DNA from: Flavisolibacter sp045805145
GTDB lineage: Bacteria > Bacteroidota > Bacteroidia > Chitinophagales > Chitinophagaceae
NCBI GenBank assembly: GCA_045805145.1
Contig: JBJMLU010000066.1
Span: 11,742 to 75,741 of the forward strand
DNA: 64,000 nt
Direction of reading: 5' to 3'
Below the pieces are notes generated by a model, which was given only the letters and a program-made list of their open reading frames with translations, was not told the DNA's origin and searched no databases. The translations under genes were made by a program, and so were the position numbers. Below are positions 1 through 8,199 of the stretch, piece by piece; within the stretch, counting starts at the first letter, position 1; every line of letters begins with the position of its first letter.

Positions 1-1320
1 CAGCTTAGGATATTTTTTTTCAATGGCCTCCCGGAATTGATTGAACCTTCCATCATAACTACCCGTGCGGTCAAACCAGTCTTCATTTCCTATTTCCACA
101 TAATGAAGTGGAAAGGGCGCAGCATGTCCATCGGCCACGCGCCTGGCTCCCCAGTAAGTATTTGCATCGCCCGTGACGTATTCAATTTCGTCCAAAGCAT
201 CCTCCACATAGGGTTTCAGGAGAGGGCCTGCGTCGATATGATCGCCCTGCAGGGAGTAGCCAGCATATACGGCCAATAGCGGCTCTGCGCCCATGTCTTC
301 GCACCATTCCAAAAATTCAAGGAACCCCATGCCATCCGATGCACGGTATCCCCAGGAACCACGATGGCCCGGCCGGTTCTCCAGAAGGCCAAGTGTTTCT
401 TTCCAGGGAAAAGCATCCGTGATCAATGGACCTTCCAAAAAATTACCACCTGGAAAACGCAAAAATTTCGGATGCATGTCTACCAACATTTTCATAAGAT
501 CGATCCTGTTTCCATTGGGACGGTTATGATACGTGGGAGGAAACAGAGAAACGAGATTCAAATAATACAGGCCCGGTCTATTGGTGGCAATCACAAATCT
601 TGCCTCCCTTGTTGGTGGCACATTTGCCGAAGTGGTTAGATCCAATTCATATTTTTTCCAAAACTGAGTTTTGGCAAGCTGGATGGTTCCGGAAGCATAT
701 ACTGTTTTTCCATCATTGCTTTCAATACTAACTGTTATGGGACCTGCAGTATTGTCTTCAATTACGGGTGCTGAAGGCTGCGTGGGTGGTTGTGCACCGG
801 GACGGCGGGGAGGTGCAATACTTCCTGTTCCTTTCAGATAAAATGATGCTTTATAAGTGGTGGAGGGCAGTACTGGAATACCCCAGTAACCTTCGTTGGC
901 AACTCCCACCCTCCCACCGGCTTTTTCCACCGTAAGGCGCAAACAGGATTGCAGGGCACCATTGATGGCATGACGCCGTTCATCAAAAGGAATATTATCC
1001 TGCATGGAGGCAATCAACTTCATGCTTGCTGTTGAATGGATACTGTCTTCATTTACGAGGCTCCAGCCTTCGGGCCTGTTTGCATTGTCTTTAAAAATTC
1101 GGTTGCGGATTAGTTCAGCATACAGACCACCATCATAGGAATGATTGATCTCTTCGGTCATGAGCCCGTACAGCATGGGGCTGACTCGGGCACCCGTCTT
1201 CGTCATGTCTAATGTGATCGTCGGCGTTTGCGCATTGGTGCAAACGATTAAAGATCCCGTCAGGAAAAATACAAGGAACTGTTTTTTGAAATGGCTTTTT
1301 TCAACTCTGGTCTTTTTCAT
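1..1320 (-). CDS. GH51 alpha-L-arabinofuranosidase, 3' end cut by window edge
   Basis: The frame reads 440 codons from an ATG at 1320 to the window edge with no stop. It begins with a signal peptide ending near TNAQ, then a GH51 start (SPMLYGLMTEEINHSYDGG), an inserted CBM4/9-like beta-sandwich at about residues 75-185, and the (beta/alpha)8 catalytic region. EIGNEDW (Glu at about residue 413) carries the expected acid/base glutamate. The nucleophile and the C-terminal beta domain, roughly 200 residues in secreted relatives, should lie beyond base 1. The enzyme would release arabinofuranosyl side chains from arabinan or arabinoxylan outside the cytoplasm. It starts 31 bases after the GH43 gene, so the two are probably co-transcribed. 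The family is firm; the exact substrate is inferred. Confidence 0.9.
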   Translation of the reverse strand, partial: MKKTRVEKSHFKKQFLVFFLTGSLIVCTNAQTPTITLDMTKTGARVSPMLYGLMTEEINHSYDGGLYAELIRNRIFKDNANRPEGWSLVNEDSIHSTASMKLIASMQDNIPFDERRHAINGALQSCLRLTVEKAGGRVGVANEGYWGIPVLPSTTYKASFYLKGTGSIAPPRRPGAQPPTQPSAPVIEDNTAGPITVSIESNDGKTVYASGTIQLAKTQFWKKYELDLTTSANVPPTREARFVIATNRPGLYYLNLVSLFPPTYHNRPNGNRIDLMKMLVDMHPKFLRFPGGNFLEGPLITDAFPWKETLGLLENRPGHRGSWGYRASDGMGFLEFLEWCEDMGAEPLLAVYAGYSLQGDHIDAGPLLKPYVEDALDEIEYVTGDANTYWGARRVADGHAAPFPLHYVEIGNEDWFDRTGSYDGRFNQFREAIEKKYPKL

Positions 1321-1351
1321 GAACTGTTGATGATTAAAATATTTATACTGA

Positions 1352-2932
1352 TTAGTTATTAGTTACTATCCGATCACTGATATGGAAATAATCAAAATCC
1401 ACATAGCCACCAATATTTTTTGTCGCGTAATAAAACAAAGCAAAACGATAACCCATAAAATGAGGAAGGGTATAAATCATTTTGAGTGGCGTGCCGACCA
1501 CCTCCCAGGTTTTCCCATCGAGGCTGTAAGAAAAACTGGCCATATCTTTTTTGTCCGTGAAATCGCATTGAGCTGTAAAAAAAACAATTTTCTGATTCAG
1601 AGGTATGGTGGTTGCTTCTACGGGTTTTCCGGTGCCTGCATTGATCATCACAATAAATTTTTTATCGCCTTCCACCCGAACACCCACCAGTCCATAATTT
1701 TTCTGCAGTAAGGCCAGTCCGGCAACATCACCTTCCTTCATTTGCGATACATCCAGCGAAACAGAACCTACACATACAGGACCAATCGTTCGTTGTGTCA
1801 ATGAATTTCTTGCCAGCAGGAAGCTGCTGTCGACTCTTCCTGTACGAAGACGCAAATAACCTTTTCTTGCATGAACCGACCATAGTGAATGATCCGGATT
1901 GTGATTCCACTGCCACACCAGCGGTAATGCACGATCAGTTTTTTTCCTGGTGAATTCATCCGATGCCACGATGCCTGGAATGAGTCCTTTGCTGACAGGA
2001 AGATCAATGGTCTTTGGTACTTTTCCATTTTCTCCCAATACGGGCCAGTCGTCCACCCAATGCACAGGAACCAGGTAGGGAATTCTTCCAACAGCACCAT
2101 AGTCACGAAACAGATAGGCATACCATTTCCCATCAGGTGTATCAATGAGTCCACCCTGTGCTACACCGAGGTCCTGGAGTGCTACTCTTCCCTCCCAGGG
2201 GCCGGTTAGTTTATCGGAGCGATGAATCACCACGGTACGCATTCCTCCTCTGGGCCAGGTGATGTTGAAAAGATAATATCTGCCATGCAGTTTGAACAAC
2301 TGAGAACCTTCACCCAGTCCGCTCACACCTGCGCTTTCGCTGGGCTGACTGTTATTCTCAATGATCACCTGATTCACTCCTCCATTCTGGATACCTGACA
2401 GGTCTGTTTTTAATTCAACGAGTATCAATTTTTTATTTCCATAGATCATGTAGGCTTTGCCATCGTCGTCAAAAAAGAGGGAATGATCGTGAAGGACGGG
2501 CCGAAAGGAAATTTCCTTCCAGGGACCTTTTTCAATATTTTTTGTACTGTAAATATGTGTTTTGCCACTGCTGGCAGAGAAAGTGGAAACATAATAATAG
2601 CCGTTGTGATAACGAAGGCTGCTGGCCCAGGATCCGCGCCCATAGCCCGACTTCCCGTTTTCCAGGTTCATTTCATCATTACTCACTAATGTATCGTAGG
2701 CATAACTTACCAGCTTCCAGTTCACCAGGTCTTTTGATTTCATGATAGGCACACCCGGGCTGAGGTGCATCGTAGTGCTGCTCATGTAATAGTTGTGGCC
2801 TACACGAATCATGGACATGTCGGGGACATCGGCAAAAATGATAGGGTTACTGGCCTTTTTTTCCTGGGCAATTGCCAGAGAAAATATTCCCTGAACAATG
2901 ATCAATCCAAGGCAAGGCAATAACTTCTTCAT
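1352..2932 (-). CDS. GH43 family beta-xylosidase/arabinofuranosidase
   Basis: 526 residues with a signal peptide (to about residue 22, IAQ). The N-terminal half is a five-bladed GH43 propeller: IIFADVPDMSMIRVG (Asp35/Asp38 region, catalytic base), DHSLFFDDDGKAYMIYG (pKa-modulating Asp region) and SGLGEGSQLFK (general acid Glu). From about residue 320 a concanavalin-like C-terminal domain follows, as in xylosidase-type GH43 enzymes. It would cut xylose or arabinose units from hemicellulose oligomers. The adjacent GH51 gene supports a pentose-polymer locus that continues to the left of the window. The ATG at 2932 is followed directly by a good signal peptide, so the start is secure. Confidence 0.9.
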   Translation of the reverse strand: MKKLLPCLGLIIVQGIFSLAIAQEKKASNPIIFADVPDMSMIRVGHNYYMSSTTMHLSPGVPIMKSKDLVNWKLVSYAYDTLVSNDEMNLENGKSGYGRGSWASSLRYHNGYYYVSTFSASSGKTHIYSTKNIEKGPWKEISFRPVLHDHSLFFDDDGKAYMIYGNKKLILVELKTDLSGIQNGGVNQVIIENNSQPSESAGVSGLGEGSQLFKLHGRYYLFNITWPRGGMRTVVIHRSDKLTGPWEGRVALQDLGVAQGGLIDTPDGKWYAYLFRDYGAVGRIPYLVPVHWVDDWPVLGENGKVPKTIDLPVSKGLIPGIVASDEFTRKKTDRALPLVWQWNHNPDHSLWSVHARKGYLRLRTGRVDSSFLLARNSLTQRTIGPVCVGSVSLDVSQMKEGDVAGLALLQKNYGLVGVRVEGDKKFIVMINAGTGKPVEATTIPLNQKIVFFTAQCDFTDKKDMASFSYSLDGKTWEVVGTPLKMIYTLPHFMGYRFALFYYATKNIGGYVDFDYFHISDRIVTNN

Positions 2933-3228
2933 CTCTTCAAATCTAGATCATTATGAGGCCGGTAACTGAACAAAATATATCCACTCATAGAACATATCTC
3001 TTCTGAGACTGAGAAGGCGTGCAGTTTCGCTCTCAATAAATTTTTAATGTGCTGCTTCCTTTTGAACGCATTATCATGGAGCATCGCAGTGAAAAAATAG
3101 CCGTGTGCTTCTTCATTTATCAGTGCTTTGTTGTACCAAAGCATAAACACTACAATACAAAATATCCAAACCTGAGAAGAAAAAACTTCCAATAAAAACC
3201 AGCGGACGATATTGAACAAGCATCTTAT

Positions 3229-4170
3229 CACGGATTGCACAGATTAAGATTCTGATTTCACGGATGTTTCCTAAGGTCAACGTTTACTACTTTGGTTGAT
3301 TGCCCTATAAGGCAAGTTGGTAATAGGAAGTGTACTACTTTGATAGATTGCCTTGTAAGGCAAGACTGATACTTTTGATGAGCACCTTGGTGTAAAGTCA
3401 TTGCAAGCGGAGCGACAATCACGGGTTCCACAGATTAAGATTCTGACTTCACGGATGTTTCCTTAAATCAATGTGAACTACTTAAGCTGATTGCCTGGTA
3501 AGGTAAGTCAGATACCTGCAATAAGCATTGTATTGTGAACGTCATTACGAGCGGAGCGAAGCAATCTCCTCGCAATGAACCAACTTTAAATTATGTACAA
3601 GCAGTAATTATTGATACTCGCTTGCAAGGATGCCCTGCTCAATAGCATTACTGGAAGTTGAAGTGTGCGACGCAACACAAGCTGAATTATGAACTGAGGC
3701 CGGGCTAATCATTCTTTTAATTAATTCAAAAGATTCCAGGAGCTCAAGGAACCCAATTGAAGTGAAGGAGAACCAAATGGTTTGATGTAGCCTTACTGGT
3801 TTCATGAGCTCTTATGATGGATAGAGTGATGTAACCAGCTATAGCACTTACTTCAGCTTTAGTTGTGTCACTCCCTTTTACGTTCAGTAATCCTATTGAG
3901 CAGGGCATCCTTGCAAACGAGTATCAGCACTTAGTGTTTGTACATAATTTAAAGTTGGTTCATTGCGAGGAGATTGCTTCGCTCCGCTCGTAATGACGTT
4001 CACAATACAATGCTTATTGCAGGTATCTGAATTACCTTACCAGGCAATCAGCTTAAGTAGTAAACGTCGATCTAAGGAAACATCCGTGAAATCTGCATCT
4101 TAATCTGTGAAATCCGTGACCTGAATCTGCATCTTAATCTGCGCAATCCGTGATCTGAAATCCGTGATAG
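3229..4170. repeat. Long imperfect palindrome A (about 0.94 kb)
   Basis: A non-coding inverted repeat centred near 3769. The inner arms 3478-3598 and 3940-4060 are 121 bases each and differ at one position by direct comparison. Pairing weakens towards the centre but is still visible (gagctc motifs on both sides). Each arm contains the core agcggagcgaagcaatct. Modules related to cacggatttcacagatt lie at both ends. The left arm has a second, diverged unit at about 3330-3417 resembling the outer unit of palindrome B. It fills the gap between the cysteine-synthase terminator and the GH43 start and contains no credible gene. Confidence 0.9.
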
Positions 4171-4345
4171 TCGCAATAACCTACTTGCTGTACGCTTGCG
4201 CCAACACATTAACACCACAGAACATGAGTTCGATAACTTTACCAGTAAATGAACAACAAAGGGTTTCCTTAAATTTGAGGCGAAAGCCATTCATTTTCTT
4301 TTTCGAAAAACATGCAAAAGAAAATTTATTCCAGGTGTAAAAAAA

Positions 4346-4363
4346 GGAGCATAGACATGCTCC
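4346..4363 (-). terminator. Rho-independent terminator of the cysteine synthase/DsbD unit
   Basis: On the minus strand GGAGCAT and ATGCTCC form a 7-bp stem with a 4-base loop, followed by a run of seven T. It lies 80 bases after the stop of the cysteine-synthase-like gene and closes that transcript. Confidence 0.8.
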
Positions 4364-4442
4364 TCGTTTCTTCATCCAACTTACACAAACCAGGCAGAAA
4401 CCTGCTGTGTTATGAGTTCACACATGAGAAAAAAACAATCCA

Positions 4443-5519
4443 CTATCTTTTTACCGGCATGTATCCAAAAAACTCCACCTCGGGAGTCAGATAATCCTCC
4501 TTCACTGGTTCTTCTTTTAAGAGGTCGGTGCTTAAATATTTTTTGTTGCTGTCAGGAAAGACAGTAACTACCACTGCGTTTCCTCCAAACTGTTCCTGCA
4601 ACAAGATGGCGCCGATAAGATTGGCACCAGAAGAAATACCCACTGCAAGTCCCAGCTGTTTCGCGATCTTCTGCGCCATTAAAATGGAATCTCCGTCAGA
4701 AGCCTGCACTACTGCATCCAATCTTTTTAAATCAACAATGGCAGGAATGAATTCATCTGAAATACCCTGGATCCGGTGAACGCCTAGTTTGAAACCAGAG
4801 GAAATTGTGGGTGATTCTTTTGGCTCTAATGGATGAATGCAAACCGCACGATTTCTTTTTTTCAAATAATTTCCTACACCCATCACAGTTCCACCTGTTC
4901 CAATGCCCGCTACAAAAGCGTCGGGAGTTAACTCGAGTGCCTGGAGCTGCATCCAGATTTCACGGCCCGTAGTTTTTTCATGCGCTTCTATATTGAAACA
5001 ATTTTCGAATTGCCGGGAAAGGAATATATCTGATTGTTCCAGGGCCATTTTTTCGGCAAGAGCAATACTTCCTAAAAACCCTCCCTCTTCCCTGGAGACC
5101 AGTATTACTTCAGCGCCCAGACTTTTGATGATATTGATCCTTTCCTTGCTCATCCAGTCTGGCATGATGATCCTTACCTCATGACCCAGGGCTTTTCCAA
5201 TGGCACTAAGTGAAATGCCTGTATTCCCGCTGGTGGCTTCCACAATGGTATCGGTAGATTTTATCGTGCCCAGTTCATATGCTCTTTGTAAAATATAGAG
5301 TGCCATCCGGTCCTTAATACTTCCGGTGAGGTTATAGTGTTCACACTTCACGTAGATCTTTCGATGCGACCCCTGGAAACTGTAATGCAATTCAATCATG
5401 GGTGTATTACCCACCATTGACCACAAGAGCATTAATTTTTTTTGAATGTCCAAATACCTCATGCCTTTCTGACCATTCATGGACAAGCTGTTGCTCAGAA
5501 AATTGTAATCCATTATCAT
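4443..5519 (-). CDS. PLP-dependent cysteine synthase family protein
   Basis: 358 residues, fold type II PLP enzyme. NLTGSIKDR places the Schiff-base lysine at about residue 69, EATSGNTG (about 94-101) is the substrate loop, and GIGTGGTVMGVG binds the PLP phosphate. The family joins sulfide, or a related nucleophile, to activated serine. The SIKDR form is closer to the CysM/cystathionine-synthase branch than to classic CysK, so the true substrate is open. The body is longer than a typical 310-residue CysK, with extra N- and C-terminal residues. The ATG at 5519 overlaps the stop of the DsbD gene (ATGA), implying translational coupling; a second ATG lies two codons later. It is the only clearly cytoplasmic enzyme in this redox block. 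Confidence 0.85.
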   Translation of the reverse strand: MIMDYNFLSNSLSMNGQKGMRYLDIQKKLMLLWSMVGNTPMIELHYSFQGSHRKIYVKCEHYNLTGSIKDRMALYILQRAYELGTIKSTDTIVEATSGNTGISLSAIGKALGHEVRIIMPDWMSKERINIIKSLGAEVILVSREEGGFLGSIALAEKMALEQSDIFLSRQFENCFNIEAHEKTTGREIWMQLQALELTPDAFVAGIGTGGTVMGVGNYLKKRNRAVCIHPLEPKESPTISSGFKLGVHRIQGISDEFIPAIVDLKRLDAVVQASDGDSILMAQKIAKQLGLAVGISSGANLIGAILLQEQFGGNAVVVTVFPDSNKKYLSTDLLKEEPVKEDYLTPEVEFFGYMPVKR

Positions 5520-7513
5520 AACTCATTCTTTTTAAACTCGGTCTTTACTGCATCCAGCAGGCTGATAAATTTTTTAATGCCAGGATCATATCCGTAACCT
5601 TCTTCCACGAGTTTCTTTTCGTTGCCATCGATAAAAAAATAATAAGGCTGGGTATTGGCACCATACCGGTTTACCTGCATGTCGGCGTTCTTATCACCCA
5701 GGGTTTCTATCTGCTTATTCAAAGCATTGGAATAGTATTGCTCATTTACAGAGAGATCCACGTTGCGGGCATCTACATAAAGGGATACGATTACAAAGTC
5801 TTCTTTCAGTCGTTTCATGGCCTCAGGATCACTCCAAACTTCTCCTTCCATTTTCCTGCAGTTCACGCAATTGATTCCTGTAAAATCAAGCATCAAAGGC
5901 TTCTTTAATTTCCGCGCTACCTCCAACGCTTCGTCATAGTCGAAGTATGTTGTCATTCCATATCTGGTGACCACTTCAGGCTCATAGATCTTCATTTGGT
6001 CGTAATACTTGTGTGGATGAAGATGCTCTTCAGGTTTTGTTGCGGAGATATCGATCGGGGATTGATTCGAAGAGGCAGTAAAATCCTGCGTCCCCATTGG
6101 AGGAACAAAGGCCGATATTCCTTTAAGCGGCGCACCCCATAATCCAGGGATCATGTATACGGCAAAGACCAATGCCGCGATTGCTAAAAATAATCTCGTC
6201 ACCGAAACAAAGGGAAGACCAAAATCATTTTTCGAAAGTTCATCATCATGACGGAACCTGAGTTTGCCTAATAAATAACATCCCAGCAAACCAAATAATA
6301 CAATCCAAACTGAAATGAATATTTCGCGGTCGAGGATCCTCCAGCCCCTGGAAAGATCTGCGTTGGAAAAAAACTTGAGGGCAAGGGCCAGCTCCAAAAA
6401 ACCCAGTGTAACCTTCACCGCATTCAACCAGCCACCCGCTTTTGCCAAAACATTCAAGCGCGAGGGAAAAAATGCGAAGAGAGCGAAAGGGAGTGCCAGC
6501 GCTGTAGAAAAACCCAGCATTCCTGTAAGCGGTCCCCAATAACTTCCGTGGGCAGCCAGTACTAATAAATTACCAATGATGGGACCAGTGCAGGAGAAAG
6601 AAACCACAACGAGTGTCAGCGCCATGAAAAATATTCCCATGAAAGAACCCATTCCTGATTTACTTCCTGCTATATTGGCCCAGGCAGAAGGAAGACCGAT
6701 CTCAAAAGCGCCCAGAAAAGAAATTCCGAAAATGACAAAGACCGCAAAGAAGATCAGATTGGCGATCCAGTTGGTGGCGAGATTGTTCAATGCCGCCGGT
6801 CCAAAGATCAGCGTGACCAAAAAACCAATGAACGTAAATATTATTACGATAGAGGAAGAATAATACAGCGCATTTTTTATTCCTTCGCTCTTCGATTTAC
6901 TTCTTTTGGTAAAAAAGCTTACCGTTACCGGTATCATGGAATAAACGCAGGGCGTCAGCAGGGCAAGCAGTCCGCCTGCAAAAGCGGTGAGGAAGATCCA
7001 GAGAAGCGATCTGTTTGCAAGTAAAGTTCGGGCGCCGGTGCCCGATACTTTTTCCGATCCGATCGCAATTCTAAATTCTTTTTCCGCCGGCAGGTACACC
7101 TCTCCTTTTTTGTACAGATAGTTGATCGTGCCCTTTAACTGCACACTATCAGAAGAAAGGATATGAAACTTTTGTTGCCAGAGAACCGAATCCTGAAAAT
7201 ATTTTACTGTCGCGCCAACGGAAGGATCTTTTTCAGAAAGCCTGGATCCTTTTTCTTCCACCGTTCCAATGAGATATTTTTTGTAAATGGTATCAAAAGA
7301 AATGGAAGAAAAAAGTGTTTTATTGTCTGTTGTCTCCAGCGCATACAATTTGGCCTGTGAAGGAATTGTTGCCTTAATGGTAAGGACCACACTGCTGTCA
7401 TCCAGTCTTTCTCTTGTAAAGTTCAACACCACTCCGGTTGAATCGCTGGCAGACACTTGCAAAGAAGTGATGGCCAGGAAAACTGAAAGAAATATTTGGA
7501 TCGACCGTTTCAT
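5516..7513 (-). CDS. dsbD: DsbD-like transmembrane thiol:disulfide reductase with a cysteine-less N-terminal domain
   Basis: The chosen ATG at 7513 (MKRSIQIFLSVFLAITSL) starts at a signal peptide, 8 bases after the preceding gene; an open extension to 7567 adds only 18 unlikely residues. Order: signal peptide, periplasmic alpha-like domain, eight-helix core with Cys in LLTPCVYSMIP and VSFSCTGPI, and a C-terminal thioredoxin-like domain with GINCVNCRK. These are the expected beta and gamma cysteine pairs, moving electrons from cytoplasmic thioredoxin to the periplasm. The alpha domain ends in GTINYLYKKGEVYLP where the neighbouring 150-residue protein has GTIEYMTCNNRECLPP, so both alpha cysteines are replaced (Lys, Tyr). 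The separate protein probably does the alpha-domain chemistry. Confidence 0.92.
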   Translation of the reverse strand: MKRSIQIFLSVFLAITSLQVSASDSTGVVLNFTRERLDDSSVVLTIKATIPSQAKLYALETTDNKTLFSSISFDTIYKKYLIGTVEEKGSRLSEKDPSVGATVKYFQDSVLWQQKFHILSSDSVQLKGTINYLYKKGEVYLPAEKEFRIAIGSEKVSGTGARTLLANRSLLWIFLTAFAGGLLALLTPCVYSMIPVTVSFFTKRSKSKSEGIKNALYYSSSIVIIFTFIGFLVTLIFGPAALNNLATNWIANLIFFAVFVIFGISFLGAFEIGLPSAWANIAGSKSGMGSFMGIFFMALTLVVVSFSCTGPIIGNLLVLAAHGSYWGPLTGMLGFSTALALPFALFAFFPSRLNVLAKAGGWLNAVKVTLGFLELALALKFFSNADLSRGWRILDREIFISVWIVLFGLLGCYLLGKLRFRHDDELSKNDFGLPFVSVTRLFLAIAALVFAVYMIPGLWGAPLKGISAFVPPMGTQDFTASSNQSPIDISATKPEEHLHPHKYYDQMKIYEPEVVTRYGMTTYFDYDEALEVARKLKKPLMLDFTGINCVNCRKMEGEVWSDPEAMKRLKEDFVIVSLYVDARNVDLSVNEQYYSNALNKQIETLGDKNADMQVNRYGANTQPYYFFIDGNEKKLVEEGYGYDPGIKKFISLLDAVKTEFKKNEL

Positions 7514-7521
7514 CAACAAGC

Positions 7522-7974
7522 TTATTGAATGGCTATGGAAAAAGTTTGACTGGTGGGCGGCAGACACTCACGGTTATTACAGGTCATGTATTCAATGGTG
7601 CCGCTGATAGCTGTCTTTGCCTTTGCCTTAAGTTTGATGGTTTGCACGAAAACCACCTTGTTGGAAAACTGCTTTACATCCACACCAAACAACTCTTCAT
7701 GCTTTTGCTCCAGCTTTCCTTCTTCTTTTGCAGGGCCATCCAGTGCGATCAGGGGATTTTTAGTAAATGAAATAACCGTAGCCGAAGGACCACCGTCAGG
7801 AGTGGTTTGAGAATACATATGCCAGGACGCATCGATCGTTGCTGTGAGGCGGATTTCCCAGGTATTCTGATCCATCTTTTTAGAGGCGAAACTCCATTTG
7901 ACCGGATTCTTCACCTGACTGAAAATATGGCCTGCCGAAATGCAAAGGATAAAAACAATGACCAGTTTTTTCAT
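7522..7974 (-). CDS. Stand-alone DsbD alpha-domain (DsbC/DsbD N-terminal) protein
   Basis: 150 residues: signal peptide to about residue 20, then an immunoglobulin-like domain like the N-terminal domain of DsbD. EYMTCNNRECLPP puts a cysteine pair at about residues 132 and 137, matching the redox pair that passes electrons to periplasmic substrates. It precedes the DsbD gene by 8 bases and has the same fold as that protein's own N-terminal domain, which lacks the cysteines. Likely role: reduced by the DsbD thioredoxin domain, then reducing targets such as the TlpA-like proteins encoded upstream. The pairing is inferred from position and from the complementary loss of cysteines. Confidence 0.88.
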   Translation of the reverse strand: MKKLVIVFILCISAGHIFSQVKNPVKWSFASKKMDQNTWEIRLTATIDASWHMYSQTTPDGGPSATVISFTKNPLIALDGPAKEEGKLEQKHEELFGVDVKQFSNKVVFVQTIKLKAKAKTAISGTIEYMTCNNRECLPPTSQTFSIAIQ

Positions 7975-8092
7975 AACCTGATTTTAGATGATGAAGGTAT
8001 TTTGTGAATCAGGGGAGTTTCAGACTATTGTACCAATGTCATTTTAAATTCCACCAGTTAGGAAATCCTCATGACATAGTTGATGACCGATC

Positions 8093-8122
8093 AAAAAAAA
8101 GTGGGATGTAGAAACATCCCAC
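8093..8122 (-). terminator. Strong rho-independent terminator after the TlpA genes
   Basis: Perfect 9-bp stem GTGGGATGT/ACATCCCAC at 8101-8122 with a 4-base loop, followed on the minus strand by eight T. It separates the protease/TlpA unit from the DsbD/cysteine-synthase unit. Confidence 0.88.
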
Positions 8123-8199
8123 GACCAAAACTAACTGCGTATGAGAAGAATTTGCTGGTGTTTTTCACCGGTTCTCTATGGTTTTTCTTTGATGAAATA

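Noticed and set aside
2929..3240. 103-residue frame overlapping the GH43 start by an ATGA
   Set aside because: It starts with a GTG inside the end module of palindrome A and shows no signal, motif or conserved-looking segment; the overlap is probably chance.
3608..3805. 65-residue frame in palindrome A, and similar frames at 30619-30939, 31015-31212 and 62541-62759
   Set aside because: Translations of the dispersed palindromic repeats, with related peptides in several copies; no start signal or domain.
3229..4170. CRISPR array or integron as an explanation for the repeats
   Set aside because: Repeats are inverted and long, with no regular spacers, no cas genes and no integrase.
4072..4375. 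Short minus-strand frames after the cysteine synthase gene
   Set aside because: They run through repeat modules (cacggatttcacagatt type) and across the terminator; peptides such as SQIKMQISRM are typical repeat translations.
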